Shown here: piece by piece, positions 16,777-27,061 of the stretch | Layout of the letters: each line of letters begins with the position of its first letter | Position numbering within the stretch: position 1 is the first letter of the stretch | From: Celeribacter ethanolicus | GTDB lineage: Bacteria > Pseudomonadota > Alphaproteobacteria > Rhodobacterales > Rhodobacteraceae | Direction of reading: 5' to 3' | Length of the DNA stretch: 64,000 nucleotides | NCBI RefSeq assembly: GCF_001550095.1 | Contig: NZ_LRUC01000052.1 | Span: 1 to 64,000 of the forward strand | Made by a program: the position numbers and the translations under genes | The notes under the pieces: model-generated | The model's input: the letters and a program-made list of their open reading frames with translations, nothing else | The model's database searches: none | Told to the model about the DNA's origin: nothing

Positions 16777-18123
16777 ATGTTCGATAAAATCCTCATTGCC
16801 AACCGTGGCGAGATTGCCCTTCGGGTGATCCGCGCCTGTCGCGAGATGGGCATCCAGTCGGTTGCGGTCCATTCCACCGCCGATGCGAACGCCATGCATG
16901 TGCGCATGGCCGACGAGGCCGTGTGCATCGGCCCGAACAGCTCGGCCCAGTCCTACCTGAACTTTCCGGCGATCATCGCGGCCTGCGAAATCACCGGCGC
17001 GCAGGCGATCCACCCGGGCTATGGCTTCCTGTCGGAAAACGCCGCCTTCGTGCAGATCGTCGAGGACCACGACCTGACCTTCATCGGCCCCTCCGCCGAG
17101 CACATCCGCCAAATGGGCGACAAGATCACTGCGAAAGTCACCGCTGAAAAGCTTGGCATTCCGGTCGTTCCGGGCTCCAAGGGCGGTGTGCCCGATGTCG
17201 ACACGGCGAAGAAAACCGCCGCCGAGATGGGCTATCCGGTGATCATCAAGGCAACCGCCGGTGGCGGTGGTCGTGGCATGAAAGTGGCACTGAACGAGGC
17301 CGAGCTGGAAGTCGCTTTCCGCACTGCGCGCTCGGAGGCCAAGGCCGCCTTCGGCAATGACGAGGTTTACATGGAGAAATATCTCCAGAAACCGCGTCAC
17401 ATCGAGGTTCAGGTCTTCGGCGACGGCCAGGGCGGCGGCGTCCACCTTGGCGAGCGCGATTGTTCGCTCCAGCGTCGGCACCAGAAAGTGTTCGAAGAGG
17501 CCCCCGGCCCCTGCATCACGCCCGAAGAGCGCGCCCGCATTGGCGGCATCTGTGCCAAGGCCATCGCCGAGATGGGCTATAAGGGCGCGGGCACCATCGA
17601 ATTCCTCTACGAGGACGGAGAGTTCTATTTCATCGAGATGAACACCCGTCTTCAGGTGGAACACCCGGTGACCGAGGCGATCTTCGGTCAGGACCTCGTG
17701 CGCGAACAGATCCTCGTGGCCTCTGGCGAAAAGCTGTCCTTCTCGCAGGACGATCTGAAGATCAACGGCCACGCCATCGAAGTGCGGATCAATGCCGAGC
17801 GCCTGCCGAATTTCGCCCCCTGCCCCGGCAAGGTGACGCAATACCACGCGCCCGGCGGTCTTGGCGTGCGGATGGATTCGGCGCTCTACACCGGCTATTC
17901 GATCCCACCCTATTACGACAGCCTGATCGGCAAGCTGATCGTGCACGGGCGCGACCGGGACGAAGCGCTGGCGCGGCTCAACCGCGCGCTTGGCGAGTTG
18001 ATCGTCGACGGTGTGGACACCACATTGCCGCTGTTCAACGCGCTGTTGCAGGACAAGGACATCCAGTCCGGGGATTACAACATCCACTGGCTGGAAAAAT
18101 GGCTCGCTGCCCAGTTCGGCTGA
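16777..18123 (+). CDS. accC: Biotin carboxylase subunit of acetyl-CoA carboxylase
   Basis: ATP-dependent carboxylation of the biotin on AccB. The 448-residue protein is full length. It has the N-terminal [19 protein letters not shown], the ATP-grasp glycine loop ([11 protein letters not shown], about residues 165-175), the bicarbonate and metal site ([16 protein letters not shown], with the catalytic Arg) and the C-terminal [20 protein letters not shown] strong terminator follows about 20 bases after the stop. Confidence 0.98.
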   Translation: MFDKILIANRGEIALRVIRACREMGIQSVAVHSTADANAMHVRMADEAVCIGPNSSAQSYLNFPAIIAACEITGAQAIHPGYGFLSENAAFVQIVEDHDLTFIGPSAEHIRQMGDKITAKVTAEKLGIPVVPGSKGGVPDVDTAKKTAAEMGYPVIIKATAGGGGRGMKVALNEAELEVAFRTARSEAKAAFGNDEVYMEKYLQKPRHIEVQVFGDGQGGGVHLGERDCSLQRRHQKVFEEAPGPCITPEERARIGGICAKAIAEMGYKGAGTIEFLYEDGEFYFIEMNTRLQVEHPVTEAIFGQDLVREQILVASGEKLSFSQDDLKINGHAIEVRINAERLPNFAPCPGKVTQYHAPGGLGVRMDSALYTGYSIPPYYDSLIGKLIVHGRDRDEALARLNRALGELIVDGVDTTLPLFNALLQDKDIQSGDYNIHWLEKWLAAQFG

Positions 18124-18142
18124 GTTCTACCCTTCCGGGATC

Positions 18143-18174
18143 AAAGGCCGCCTCACCGGGCGGCCTTTTCTTTT
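18143..18174 (+). terminator. Terminator after accBC
   Basis: AAAGGCCGCC-tcaccg-GGCGGCCTTT, a perfect 10-base stem with T-rich tail CTTTT. It ends 27 bases before the aat start, so aat needs its own promoter or partial read-through. Confidence 0.9.
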
Positions 18175-18200
18175 GCCCGAAACCGCGTCAAATTCGCGTC

Positions 18201-18839
18201 ATGAACCACATCGAACTGACCCCGGAGCTGATCCTGCAAGCCTATGCCAATGGCGTCTTTCCCATGGCCGAAAGTCGCGACGACGACAGCCTGTTCTGGG
18301 TCGATCCCCGCGACCGGGGCATCCTTCCGCTGGACGGCTTCCACATTTCGCGCTCGCTCGCGCGGCTGATCCGACAGGACCGATACCGGGTAACGCTCAA
18401 CCGCGATTTCATCGGCGTAATGGAAGGCTGCGCCGACCGGGAGGAAACCTGGATCAACGCCACAATCTTCGATCTCTACTGTGAACTTCACGACATGGGC
18501 TTTGGCCATTCGGTCGAGCTATGGGACGAGGACCGTCTTGTCGGCGGCACCTATGGCCTTGCGCTTGGCACGGCGTTTTTCGGCGAAAGCATGTTCTCGC
18601 GCGTGCCCAGTGCCTCGAAAATCGTGTTGGCCTATCTCGTGGCCCGGCTGCGCCTCACCGGCTTTACCCTGTTCGACACGCAATTCCTGACCGAGCATCT
18701 CGCCAGCCTCGGCGGCATCGAGATTTCCCGCGCCGAGTACCGCGTGCGGCTGCGCAAAGCCTTGGAAACACGCGCGGATTTGACGGTGCTTCCGGCCCCG
18801 CTCACTCCTGAGCTTGTGCTGTCGGAATGTCGCAGGTGA
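18201..18839 (+). CDS. aat: Leucyl/phenylalanyl-tRNA--protein transferase
   Basis: Adds Leu or Phe to N-terminal Arg or Lys of proteins and so marks them for ClpAP (N-end rule). The 212-residue protein begins at ATG 18201, after the accC terminator. Family motifs are LILQAYANGVFPM, FWVDPRDRGILPL, FHISRSLARLIR, EETWI, GTAFFGESMFSR, ASKIVLAYLVARL and FDTQFLTEHLASLGG. The last 38 bases overlap the end of the convergent DUF2155 gene. The ClpXP genes lie 1.5 kb further on. Confidence 0.96.
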   Translation: MNHIELTPELILQAYANGVFPMAESRDDDSLFWVDPRDRGILPLDGFHISRSLARLIRQDRYRVTLNRDFIGVMEGCADREETWINATIFDLYCELHDMGFGHSVELWDEDRLVGGTYGLALGTAFFGESMFSRVPSASKIVLAYLVARLRLTGFTLFDTQFLTEHLASLGGIEISRAEYRVRLRKALETRADLTVLPAPLTPELVLSECRR

Positions 18840-19362
18840 GCGGCCAGATGTCGTAACGCGGGTGATCCATGGCGTTGAGCGCTGGCGAGGACGCGATCAT
18901 CCAGCCGGAAAACACCGGCGCCTCGATGCCTTGCGCGCGCACGACGAGATAGGCGTAGGCATTCCCCGAGGGGTTGTCCGCCGGGTAGCGGCAATCGCCC
19001 AGAAACACCTCAATCCGGCCGAAGCTGGCGCTCTGCCCGGTCTCGAGCGTCAAATCCCTGACCGCGCCGGTGAGCTTGTCGAGCGCCCGCACCGCCGCCC
19101 CGGAAGAGGAAACGACATGCTCCTGAATTTCGGTGGTGATGTCGCGCAGCTCCTGCTGGAAATCACCGTTCGGGAGATTTTGCAGATCCTCGAGAGACAG
19201 CCCCCCCGCGCCGAACCCACCGACATTATCGCCCTCGTCGAGCGGCTGGATGGTGATCTGGTCGAGCCCGGTTTCGAGATCGTCGTCAAACCCGCCCTCC
19301 TGCGCAAACGCCGGAGCGGTCGCGATCAGAGCCACCCCGATGACAGCCACCCAACGCGTCAT
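18802..19362 (-). CDS. DUF2155 domain exported protein
   Basis: A 186-residue protein with a Sec signal peptide (MTRWVAVIGVALIATAPAFA). The C-terminal half (about residues 95-180) is the DUF2155 fold: RALDKLTGAVRDLTLETGQ, FLGDCRYPADNPSGNAYAYL and FSGWMIASSPALNAMDHPRY. Function is unknown; it is conserved across alphaproteobacteria next to aat. Its start overlaps the end of mlaD by four bases, so it is the last gene of a NDUFA12-mlaD-DUF2155 unit. Confidence 0.9.
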   Translation of the reverse strand: MTRWVAVIGVALIATAPAFAQEGGFDDDLETGLDQITIQPLDEGDNVGGFGAGGLSLEDLQNLPNGDFQQELRDITTEIQEHVVSSSGAAVRALDKLTGAVRDLTLETGQSASFGRIEVFLGDCRYPADNPSGNAYAYLVVRAQGIEAPVFSGWMIASSPALNAMDHPRYDIWPLTCDIPTAQAQE

Positions 19363-19820
19363 TCCGCACTCCCCTCATCACTGCCGGTGACGAATTTCAG
19401 CAAGAGGTTGATCAGGCTGACCGAGCCCTGTGTGTCGGCGATCACCTGACCGTCCTCGAAATTGAACATCGAGCCGCCCGGCACCAGTTCGACGAAATTG
19501 CCGCCCAGAAGCCCTTCGGAGGAAATCATCGCCGCCGTGTCATCGGGCAACAGCACATCGCCATCGAGCGTCAGTTGCGCCTCGGCGCGAAACGTGTCGC
19601 GGTTGAGATCGAGCCCGGATACCGTGCCGATCTTGACCCCCGCCAGCCGCACATCCGTGCCGGTGGAAATCCCCTCGGCGGAGCGGAAGGAGGCGGTCAG
19701 GTTGTAGTGATCGGGAGCGGAGACGCCAAAGCCAGTGACCTGTCCGGCGTAGACCAGAAAGCCAAGCGCGAGCGCGATAACGCCCGCACCGACCGCGACC
19801 TCTGTCGGATTCTCGGCCAT
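19359..19820 (-). CDS. mlaD: MlaD family lipid-transport protein
   Basis: A 153-residue protein with one N-terminal membrane helix (about residues 8-26) and an MCE/MlaD domain (LTASFRSAEGISTGTDVRLA, GVKIGTVSGLDLN, then the ISSEGLLGGNFVELVPGG loop). In the Mla pathway MlaD hexamers on the inner membrane pass phospholipid between the membranes. No mlaE, mlaF, mlaB or mlaC gene is next to it, so it is an orphan here and its partners must be elsewhere. Its start overlaps the NDUFA12 stop (TAATG). Confidence 0.9.
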   Translation of the reverse strand: MAENPTEVAVGAGVIALALGFLVYAGQVTGFGVSAPDHYNLTASFRSAEGISTGTDVRLAGVKIGTVSGLDLNRDTFRAEAQLTLDGDVLLPDDTAAMISSEGLLGGNFVELVPGGSMFNFEDGQVIADTQGSVSLINLLLKFVTGSDEGSAE

Positions 19821-20203
19821 TATTCCGGCTGCCAGGCCTCGTAGTCACGCCGCTCGACAGGCTGGGCGCGACGGATGGAGCCAGCGGGCGCATAGGCGGC
19901 GGGCGTACCGGTCAGGTTCTCGACATGCTCCTTTTCCCACGGTTTGTGGGCGAGCGGTTCGTGACCGGGGTGGTTCGCAAACGTATGGTGCAGCCAGCCA
20001 TGCCAGTCGGGGCTGATGCGGGAGGCTTCGATTTCGCCATTGTAGACCACCCAGCGGCGGGTATCGGCCTCATTGCGGTAGAATTTGTTGCCCTGAGCGT
20101 CTTCACCGACCTTGACGCCGTGACGCCAGGTGAAGAATTGGGTGCCGATGGTCCCGTCTTTCCACCAGATGAGAGAGCGCAGAGCCGTGTTCAAAATCCC
20201 CAT
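19820..20203 (-). CDS. NADH:ubiquinone oxidoreductase accessory subunit, NDUFA12 type
   Basis: A 127-residue homologue of the mitochondrial complex I accessory subunit NDUFA12 (B17.2), kept in alphaproteobacteria. Diagnostic stretches are [40 protein letters not shown] and [11 protein letters not shown]. The chosen start, 20203, gives [17 protein letters not shown], which fits the family. The gene is away from the nuo operon, which is not in the window. It begins the unit NDUFA12-mlaD-DUF2155. Confidence 0.93.
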   Translation of the reverse strand: MGILNTALRSLIWWKDGTIGTQFFTWRHGVKVGEDAQGNKFYRNEADTRRWVVYNGEIEASRISPDWHGWLHHTFANHPGHEPLAHKPWEKEHVENLTGTPAAYAPAGSIRRAQPVERRDYEAWQPE

Positions 20204-20312
20204 GACGTCGTCACCTTTCGAATGTCGCTTGGTCTTTCTATGGACCATCCGGGCGCGGAGGTCCAGAGGGGAGCGCCACGCCTTGCGGGTTTTCGAAACG
20301 GCCCGCCCCGCC

Positions 20313-20344
20313 AAAGCAAAACCCCGCCGATCGGGGCGGGGTTT
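20313..20344 (-). terminator. Terminator after clpX
   Basis: AAACCCCGCC and GGCGGGGTTT form a perfect 10-base stem with a 6-base loop; on the minus strand it is followed by TTGCTTTGG. It separates clpX from the NDUFA12 unit. Confidence 0.8.
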
Positions 20345-20350
20345 CAGATC

Positions 20351-21622
20351 TCAGGACGCGGTCGCTTCCTTGCTCTTTTCCTCGTCGGAATAGATCATCA
20401 GCGGCTTCGCGGGCGAGGTCACCGCTTCTTCGTTGACCACCACCTCGGTTACATTGTCCATGCCCGGAAGTTCGAACATCGTGTCGAGCAGGATGTCCTC
20501 GAGAATGGAGCGCAGCCCCCGCGCGCCGGTCTTGCGCTCGATTGCGCGTTTGGCAATGGCCGTGAGCGCCTCTTCCGTGAAGGACAGTTTCGCATCTTCC
20601 AGTTCGAACAGGCGCTGATACTGTTTCACCAGCGCGTTTTTCGGCTCTGTCAGGATGGTGACCAGCGCGTCTTCGTCAAGGTCTTCGAGCGTGGCGAGCA
20701 CCGGCAGACGTCCGACGAATTCCGGGATCAGGCCGAATTTCAGCAGATCTTCGGGCTCGAGTTCCTTGAACAGCTCACCGACGCCGCGGCTGTCATTGTC
20801 CTTCACATCGGCGCCAAAGCCCATCGCCGTGCCCTTGTTGCGCTGCGCGATGATGCGGTCGAGACCGGCAAAGGCACCGCCACAGATGAACAGGATGTTC
20901 GTCGTGTCGACCTGGAGGAATTCCTGCTGCGGGTGTTTGCGCCCACCCTGCGGCGGCACGGAGGCGACGGTGCCTTCCATGATTTTCAAGAGCGCCTGCT
21001 GCACGCCCTCGCCCGACACGTCGCGGGTGATCGAGGGGTTGTCGGATTTGCGGGTGATCTTGTCGACCTCGTCGATATAGACGATGCCGCGCTGCGCGCG
21101 CTCGACGTTATATTCGGACGCCTGCAAAAGCTTGAGAATGATGTTTTCCACATCCTCGCCCACATAACCGGCTTCGGTCAGCGTGGTTGCGTCGGCCATG
21201 GTGAAGGGCACGTCGAGGATGCGTGCCAGCGTCTGGGCCAAAAGCGTCTTGCCGCAACCGGTCGGGCCGATCAGCAGAATGTTCGACTTGGCAAGCTCGA
21301 TGTCCCCCGCGCCTTTCGCGGCGTGGTTGAGACGTTTGTAATGGTTGTGCACGGCCACCGAGAGCACGCGTTTGGCGCGCGCCTGACCGATCACGTAATC
21401 GTCCAGAACCTGGCAGATTTCCTGCGGCGAGGGCACGCCTTCGGAGGATTTCAGCCCGGAGGTCTTGGTCTCTTCGCGGATGATATCCATGCAAAGTTCG
21501 ACGCATTCGTCACAGATGAAAACGGTCGGACCCGCAATCAGCTTGCGCACCTCGTGCTGGCTCTTGCCGCAGAACGAGCAGTAGAGCGTATTTTTGCTGT
21601 CGCCACTGGACGAATTGCTCAT
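20351..21622 (-). CDS. clpX: ATP-dependent protease unfoldase ClpX
   Basis: The AAA+ unfoldase that feeds proteins to ClpP. At 423 residues it is family length; the start is ATG 21622. The N-terminal zinc finger has Cys15, Cys18, Cys37 and Cys40. Walker A is GPTGCGKT, the pore loop is [10 protein letters not shown], Walker B is [10 protein letters not shown], the ClpP-docking loop is near [11 protein letters not shown] and sensor 2 is in [10 protein letters not shown]. It is 265 bases after clpP on the same strand. Confidence 0.98.
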   Translation of the reverse strand: MSNSSSGDSKNTLYCSFCGKSQHEVRKLIAGPTVFICDECVELCMDIIREETKTSGLKSSEGVPSPQEICQVLDDYVIGQARAKRVLSVAVHNHYKRLNHAAKGAGDIELAKSNILLIGPTGCGKTLLAQTLARILDVPFTMADATTLTEAGYVGEDVENIILKLLQASEYNVERAQRGIVYIDEVDKITRKSDNPSITRDVSGEGVQQALLKIMEGTVASVPPQGGRKHPQQEFLQVDTTNILFICGGAFAGLDRIIAQRNKGTAMGFGADVKDNDSRGVGELFKELEPEDLLKFGLIPEFVGRLPVLATLEDLDEDALVTILTEPKNALVKQYQRLFELEDAKLSFTEEALTAIAKRAIERKTGARGLRSILEDILLDTMFELPGMDNVTEVVVNEEAVTSPAKPLMIYSDEEKSKEATAS

Positions 21623-21887
21623 CACATTCCCCTGAGCCCGGGCGGGCTCTCTAACGTTGCCTCTCCGACCGGTGCGACCCGGACGGGTATTCTCGTCACG
21701 GCTCAGGTCCCCTTGAGCCGCAGGCCTCCCGAAGGGAGACCGAATTTCGCATTTGTCCCCGAAAGTGTAGGACAGCGGTTTTTCAGGCACAATGGCAAAA
21801 TCCCATTCGCCTTAATCACCGCGCCTTGACGGGCGAAGCGCGCCGGACTGTTTCAGCCCGCCGCGCCGTTTGTTTTCAAAGCCCGTC

Positions 21888-22511
21888 TCAGTCCTCGACC
21901 GGCGCGCGGCTTTCGACGATCTCGTCGATCAGGCCGAAGTCTTTCGCATCCTCGGGCGACATGAAATTGTCGCGCTCGAGCGCATCGACCACGGTCTGGA
22001 GTTCCTGCCCCGTGTGCTTCACATAAATCTGGTTGAGGCGATCCTTGAGCTTTTGCGTCTCTTGCGCATGGATCATGATGTCGGTCGCCTGACCTTGGTA
22101 GCCCCCCGAAGGCTGGTGCACCATGACGCGGGAGTTCGGCAGCGAGAAGCGCATGCCCTTCTCGCCAGCGGTCAGGAGAAGCGAGCCCATGGAGGCCGCC
22201 TGCCCCATCACGAGCGTCGAGACCTTCGGACGGATGTATTGCATCGTGTCGTAGATCGACAGACCGGAGGTCACGACACCGCCCGGGCTGTTGATATACA
22301 TGGCGATTTCTTTTTTCGGGTTCTCGGCCTCGAGAAACAGCAACTGGGCGCAGATCAGCGAGGACATGCCGTCATGCACCGGGCCGTTGAGAAAGATGAT
22401 ACGCTCTTTCAGGAGCCGCGAGAAGATGTCATAGGCCCGCTCACCACGGCTCGTCTGTTCGACCACCATGGGAACGAGGGTGTTCATGTAGGTATCAATC
22501 GGATCTTTCAT
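21888..22511 (-). CDS. clpP: ATP-dependent Clp protease proteolytic subunit
   Basis: The serine protease core of ClpXP, 207 residues. The catalytic Ser107 lies in GQAASMGS and His132 in VMVHQPSGG; the Asp follows in the FGLIDEIVE region. The N-terminal [20 protein letters not shown] includes the processed propeptide of the family. The 265-base gap before clpX suggests clpX also has its own promoter, as is common. Confidence 0.97.
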   Translation of the reverse strand: MKDPIDTYMNTLVPMVVEQTSRGERAYDIFSRLLKERIIFLNGPVHDGMSSLICAQLLFLEAENPKKEIAMYINSPGGVVTSGLSIYDTMQYIRPKVSTLVMGQAASMGSLLLTAGEKGMRFSLPNSRVMVHQPSGGYQGQATDIMIHAQETQKLKDRLNQIYVKHTGQELQTVVDALERDNFMSPEDAKDFGLIDEIVESRAPVED

Positions 22512-22817
22512 CGGGCCCTGCCTGTTGTGTCAACTGATGTGTTAGCGCGGAAGTGTTACCTGAGTCTTAGTGTTGGACCGGGGGGGCTGCAAGAGCGCCT
22601 GAACCTTGGGCGAACGCCGCTGTGTGCCAGAGCCCCCGCCTTTGCCGGGGGCCAGCCGGAACGAATCCGATATTTAATTTTAAAAACAATGCATTAATGA
22701 TCTATTGCATCACAGAACACTGCCCCGGACACAATTACTTGCGTCCGGTGTTGCCGCTTTGCCTCAAATTTGGACAAAATTTTTGCAAATTTTTATCGAC
22801 CGGGTCTGACAGACAGT
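22512..22817. other. Intergenic region with hairpins and phased A/T tracts
   Basis: This 306-base stretch between clpP and the DUF1513 gene holds no gene I can support. It contains a GC hairpin GCCCCCG/CGGGGGC (22632-22652), a second CCGGAC/GTCCGG dyad (22725-22748) and three AAATTT tracts starting at 22766, 22777 and 22787, one helical turn apart. The clpP promoter must lie here but I cannot place it with confidence. Confidence 0.5.
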
Positions 22818-23909
22818 TCAGGCCGCCAGCTCCGGAAGCGCCACGAGATGATTGTCCCACGCCAGCCCCGGAACCGCATTCAGAGGCCGCATGTCCTCTT
22901 TCATCGCCAGAAGCGCGCCGAACCCGTCGGAGCCGAGATAGCCATCGCCCATTGGCGCGAGCCCGCAGACATCGCCGCGCACCACAGCCCCAAGAAAATT
23001 CCCCCCGGCATCGAACCGGTGAATGCGCCCGCCACGCGGCGAACTGATCGCCACCTCGGTGCCATCGCCGGAATGCGACACGGATCCCGCGTAGCCCTTC
23101 ATCGCATATTGCTCGCCAAGATCGGCCTCCGCCAGCACCACCGCTTCTCCGCGCCGGTGCAGACCGAGTAAGGGCACGGTTTCGCTCTCGTCGCCTTCCC
23201 ACTGCATGGCAAAGGCGACCTGCTCGTCGGGGGCAAGCGACAGGTGGCGGATCGAATTCTGATGCAGCTCGGGCGCCAGAACATGTTTTTCGACCAGTGC
23301 ATAGTCCGGCGAGAGATAAACCAGCGACGGCTCCATCACGTCGATGTTGAGCTTCTGTCGCCCCTCGCCGATGTCGGGATGCGTAAAGATGCCGCCATTG
23401 GCAACCACAAGCGTGCCATCGGAGAGTTGTTTCACGTCATGCGGCCCGATGCCATGGGTCGGAACCTCGCCAACGCGGGCATAGTTTTTGCGTCGGTCCC
23501 AGATGCCCAGAATGCCGCGTTTCTCGGCATAATGGTTCTCCGGCGTCAGCAACAGATCGCCATTCTGAACAAACAACCCATGCCCCATGAAATGCCGCCC
23601 CTCCGGCGCATCCAGCCGGTGGGTGATCCGCCCGGTGGCGCAATTGACCACCACGGCGAAGGTGCCGGGACGACGGGCAAAGGCCACGGCCTCGGGTTTC
23701 AAAGGGTGCGCGGCGGCGGCGTGTCCCCGGGCCGGGAGCGGCGCGCGGAACAGGATCTGCGCCTGCGCATCGAGCCCGTAAAGCACGTAATCGCCAGAGG
23801 CGTCCTTGGCCGCACCAAGATAGGCGGGCGATCCGGCATCGGCCCAGCTCAGGCGCGGCACAACGGTGGCGGCCAATGCGGCTTTAAGGAAGGTACGGCG
23901 GGATGTCAT
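22818..23909 (-). CDS. DUF1513 protein, periplasmic beta-propeller-like, last gene of the iron cluster
   Basis: A 363-residue protein with a twin-arginine-like signal (MTSRRTFLKAALAATVV), so probably exported folded through Tat. The mature protein shows repeated four-strand patterns of a propeller (GHGLFVQNGDLLLTPEN, HDVKQLSDGTLVVANGG, IRHLSLAPDEQVAFAMQ) and matches DUF1513 as I know it. It follows an imelysin gene by 56 bases in an operon with a di-heme protein. This grouping recurs in alphaproteobacteria and is linked with iron acquisition; the protein's own role is unknown. Confidence 0.85.
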   Translation of the reverse strand: MTSRRTFLKAALAATVVPRLSWADAGSPAYLGAAKDASGDYVLYGLDAQAQILFRAPLPARGHAAAAHPLKPEAVAFARRPGTFAVVVNCATGRITHRLDAPEGRHFMGHGLFVQNGDLLLTPENHYAEKRGILGIWDRRKNYARVGEVPTHGIGPHDVKQLSDGTLVVANGGIFTHPDIGEGRQKLNIDVMEPSLVYLSPDYALVEKHVLAPELHQNSIRHLSLAPDEQVAFAMQWEGDESETVPLLGLHRRGEAVVLAEADLGEQYAMKGYAGSVSHSGDGTEVAISSPRGGRIHRFDAGGNFLGAVVRGDVCGLAPMGDGYLGSDGFGALLAMKEDMRPLNAVPGLAWDNHLVALPELAA

Positions 23910-23965
23910 GGTCTGTTGTCCAGTATCTTTTTGTTTTTGTGTCGGTTTTGTGTCAGTCGTGTCGC

Positions 23966-24991
23966 TCAGTCGCCATCGGAGGCGTTGAACCCGGCGGAGA
24001 CGCCCAGAGGCGCGCCAACCTCATTGGCGAGATGGCCAAGGATCGTGGTGATGTTCTGGCCGATGATCTCGACCTTGAGCCGCCCCATCGGGTCCGCAAC
24101 GCCTGCGAAGGCGGGATCGTCCAGCTCCTCCACCAGCGCGATGGTCTTCTCGAAAGCGGCCTCGGACAGGGGCATCTCGCCGGGGGCAAGCTTGCGGGCC
24201 AGATCGCGGGTCGCCATCAGGATCAGTTCCACGTTGCGCTGGGAGCGCTCGGAGCGATAGGCCTCGGCCCGTGCCGGGCGGGGTTTCTCGAACGTGCCGA
24301 TCGACCGCCCGATGCGCTGATCGCGGGTGACTTCAAGCGCGGAGGTCAGCATGGTATAAAGCGCCTGAACGCTCTCCATCCTGGAGAGATAAAGCGGATG
24401 AGGCGCCTCGCCCGCCAGCAACAGCGTCAGGGCAAAGCCGTCGTCGGCGGTCCATTCCGCCTCGATCGCCTGCCCCATCCGGCCCAGATCATGGGCAATC
24501 GCCTGCACCAGATGGCAGGAATAGCTGCCGTCTTCATAGCCGTCGAACTGATCGTCATAAAGCATGTATTCCAGCGCAAACAGCCCGCGCACCGCGATGG
24601 AGGCCTGGGCAAAGGCCTCGGGATCGTCGATCACCGGGTCTTCATCCGCGATGTACCCGGACAGGGTGCGCGGGATCAGCCCCTTCTTGTCGGGCCAGAA
24701 GGCGATGGCGAGGATACGCCCGTTGGCCTCGACCGGCCCCATATGCAGATGCTGAAGCCCCATCCAGGCGTCGAACGCCGCGTTATAGGCCGGTTTCACC
24801 GCCTCCGGCAGGCAGTTGTCCGCCGCCGTGTAGGACAGGGCATGGCTGGCCCCGGCAAAGCGCTCGACTGCGGGCACCGTATGCGTGTTCACCGCGCGCT
24901 GCAAAGCGTCGTTCAGCGGATCGGCGGCCATGGGGCTGGCGAAAGGCACGGCCAGCATGAGCGGGAAACAGAGAGCGGCCAGTCTGCGCAT
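23966..24991 (-). CDS. Imelysin family protein, divergent (His of GxHxxE replaced)
   Basis: A 341-residue exported protein with a Sec signal (MRRLAALCFPLMLAVPFASP). Imelysins are EfeO/IrpA-type periplasmic proteins tied to iron uptake. Helical repeats are visible, with LQHLHMGPVEANGR and GLFALEYMLYDD. The last aligns with the family GxHxxE motif but has Phe for His, unlike the second imelysin at 27406, so metal binding may differ or be lost. It is 11 bases after the di-heme gene and 56 before DUF1513. Confidence 0.87.
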   Translation of the reverse strand: MRRLAALCFPLMLAVPFASPMAADPLNDALQRAVNTHTVPAVERFAGASHALSYTAADNCLPEAVKPAYNAAFDAWMGLQHLHMGPVEANGRILAIAFWPDKKGLIPRTLSGYIADEDPVIDDPEAFAQASIAVRGLFALEYMLYDDQFDGYEDGSYSCHLVQAIAHDLGRMGQAIEAEWTADDGFALTLLLAGEAPHPLYLSRMESVQALYTMLTSALEVTRDQRIGRSIGTFEKPRPARAEAYRSERSQRNVELILMATRDLARKLAPGEMPLSEAAFEKTIALVEELDDPAFAGVADPMGRLKVEIIGQNITTILGHLANEVGAPLGVSAGFNASDGD

Positions 24992-25002
24992 TTTGTGCTC
25001 CT

Positions 25003-26601
25003 TCAGAGACTTTCGAGAAACCGGATCAGCGCGGTACGGTCTTCCGGCGGCAACTCCACCACGGCGTCGCGCGCGGCCTCAGCCTCGCCCCCGTGCCAGA
25101 GCACCGCTTCCAGAAGGCTGCGTGCCCGTCCGTCGTGCAGGTAGGTGGTATGCCCTGAAACCCGCGCCGTCAAACCGATCCCCCAGAGCGGCGCCGTGCG
25201 CCATTCGCGCCCGGTGGCGCGGTGCTCGGGTCGGTCGTCCGCCAGCCCCGCCCCCATGTCGTGCAGGAGCAGGTCGGTATAGGGCCAGATCAACTGAAAC
25301 GACTGCGGCGCATGGTCCGTGCCTTCGAGCCGGGCGGTCACATGTTTCGGCACATGGCAGGAGGCGCATCCGATGTCATGGAACAACGCCTTGCCCCAGA
25401 GCACCGCCGGCGCGTCGAGATCGCGGCGCTCCGGTACGCCGAGGTTGCGGGCGTAAAAGGTCACGAGATCCATACCGGTCTGGTCGATCTCGTCACCGCG
25501 GGCATCTCCAGCCCCGTTCGGCGCGTTCAGACACGCGACCTGCTCCACCGTGCAATCGCCCGCAGGCTCCGGGAAGAGCGGCGAGGAAATCCCGATGTCG
25601 CCATGAAAGGCGGCGGCGGATTGTTCTTCGACGGTCGGCTCGCCCGCCTTCCAGCCGAAGCGTCCGAGCATAACCTGATCGTACCGCTTCGACCAGACAA
25701 GGTTCGGGCGGCCGGAAATGCCGTCGCCATCGGCATCGTCGGGATCGGCCAGCGCCAGAATATCTTCCGCCGGGATCGCCTCCAGAAGGCCCAGACCGAT
25801 CATCTGATTGGCCACGCGCGGAGAGATTTGCACCTCTCCGGGCAACGCCCCGAAAGACGGATTCGAAATCGAATACAAAGGTTTGCGCAGTGATGCTGCC
25901 TCTCCGCCCGAAAGCGTGACGGGGATCTCCTCATAGGCGATCTCCATCCGCCCCTCGGGCGCGAATCCCGCAAGCGACAGATCCTGCAACTGGGTGCCAT
26001 ATCCCGGCACGGGGCGCGTGCGCGGGGTGGCATCGTCCCCGTCGAGATGGGCGAGATAGGCCTCAAGCGCCGTCAGAGGCGCATCCCCCGCAGGCACGGA
26101 AAGGCGCAGAAACATCGAGGTCCGGTCGTCGTCCGGGTGCTCCGGCGGATGGCCCCGCCCGTCGTTCACATGACAGCGCTGACACGACCGCGCATTATAA
26201 AGCGGCCCAAGCCCGTCGGAGGCCTTGGTCGAGGACGGCGACGAGACCCAGAGCTTGGCAAAAAGCGCATTGCCCAGCTCGAAATCGAGCTTGCTCTCGA
26301 AGGGTAGGTTGGCGGGCGGCAGGGTAAAGGCCGTGTCGTCGCCGGTGTCCGTCACGGTGCCCGCGCCGCCCGGATGAGTCTCGAAGGCTTCGGGGGCCAT
26401 GAAGCTGTCCGGCGTTGCGGTGACACTGGCGACGCGCGCGCGTTCCTCCTGCGTGCGCGGCACGGTCGGCAGGTGCGGATCGGATGTCGGCAGCCCCTCT
26501 GCCCCTTCCTGAGCCCAAACACCCTGCCCCATGAGGGACAGGGCCAGAACCGAAGCGAGGGCTTGAGCGGCCTTACTCGGCTTCGTCCATCGGTGCCGCA
26601 T
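25003..26601 (-). CDS. Di-heme c-type cytochrome, 'thiol oxidoreductase' family
   Basis: A periplasmic cytochrome-peroxidase-like protein of about 532 residues. Two c-heme sites are seen, CQRCH in the N-terminal part and CASCH in the C-terminal part ([13 protein letters not shown]). The start is uncertain: ATG 26601 gives [20 protein letters not shown] with a proper signal peptide, ATG 26613 is four codons earlier, and both overlap the end of bfr. Proteins of this family are often encoded with imelysins, and a role in oxidising iron or its ligand in the periplasm is a plausible inference. It is not a classical MauG: the fit is to the di-haem oxidoreductase family of unknown substrate. Confidence 0.87.
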   Translation of the reverse strand: MRHRWTKPSKAAQALASVLALSLMGQGVWAQEGAEGLPTSDPHLPTVPRTQEERARVASVTATPDSFMAPEAFETHPGGAGTVTDTGDDTAFTLPPANLPFESKLDFELGNALFAKLWVSSPSSTKASDGLGPLYNARSCQRCHVNDGRGHPPEHPDDDRTSMFLRLSVPAGDAPLTALEAYLAHLDGDDATPRTRPVPGYGTQLQDLSLAGFAPEGRMEIAYEEIPVTLSGGEAASLRKPLYSISNPSFGALPGEVQISPRVANQMIGLGLLEAIPAEDILALADPDDADGDGISGRPNLVWSKRYDQVMLGRFGWKAGEPTVEEQSAAAFHGDIGISSPLFPEPAGDCTVEQVACLNAPNGAGDARGDEIDQTGMDLVTFYARNLGVPERRDLDAPAVLWGKALFHDIGCASCHVPKHVTARLEGTDHAPQSFQLIWPYTDLLLHDMGAGLADDRPEHRATGREWRTAPLWGIGLTARVSGHTTYLHDGRARSLLEAVLWHGGEAEAARDAVVELPPEDRTALIRFLESL

Positions 26602-27058
26602 TGAGCAGCGCATAGCCTTGCTCGCCAAGACGGGCGTAGAGGTCGAGCTGGGTTTCGAGAAAATCAACATGGCCTTCCTCGTCGGTGATCAGCTCTTCGA
26701 AGAGGTTCTTGGAAACCGTATCGCCGACAGATTCGCAATAGAGCCGCGCCTCACGATAGAGTGTGAGCGCGTCGTGTTCGCCCGCCAGATCCGCTTCCAT
26801 CGTCTCTTTCGGGGTTTCGCCGATCCGGAGCGGATCCAGTTTCTGGAGGTTCGGGTGGCCTTCGAGAAACAGAATGCGCTCGATCAGCTTGTCGGCGTGG
26901 TTCATCTCCTCGATGCTCTCCTCGCGCGACTTCTTCGCCATCTTCGCGAGGCCCCAGTCCTCCTGGAGCCGGAAATGCACCCAATACTGGGAAATCGCGG
27001 TCAGTTCCGACCGGAGTGCTGCGTTCAGGTACTCGATGACCTTCGCGTCGCCTTTCAT
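26573..27058 (-). CDS. bfr: Bacterioferritin
   Basis: A 161-residue iron-storage protein forming 24-mers. All diiron ferroxidase ligands are present: Glu18, Glu51, His54, Glu94, Glu127 and His130. The heme ligand Met52 is also present ([14 protein letters not shown]). It follows bfd by three bases and its 3' end overlaps the di-heme gene by about 29 bases. Confidence 0.96.
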   Translation of the reverse strand: MKGDAKVIEYLNAALRSELTAISQYWVHFRLQEDWGLAKMAKKSREESIEEMNHADKLIERILFLEGHPNLQKLDPLRIGETPKETMEADLAGEHDALTLYREARLYCESVGDTVSKNLFEELITDEEGHVDFLETQLDLYARLGEQGYALLNAAPMDEAE

Positions 27059-27061
27059 GGC

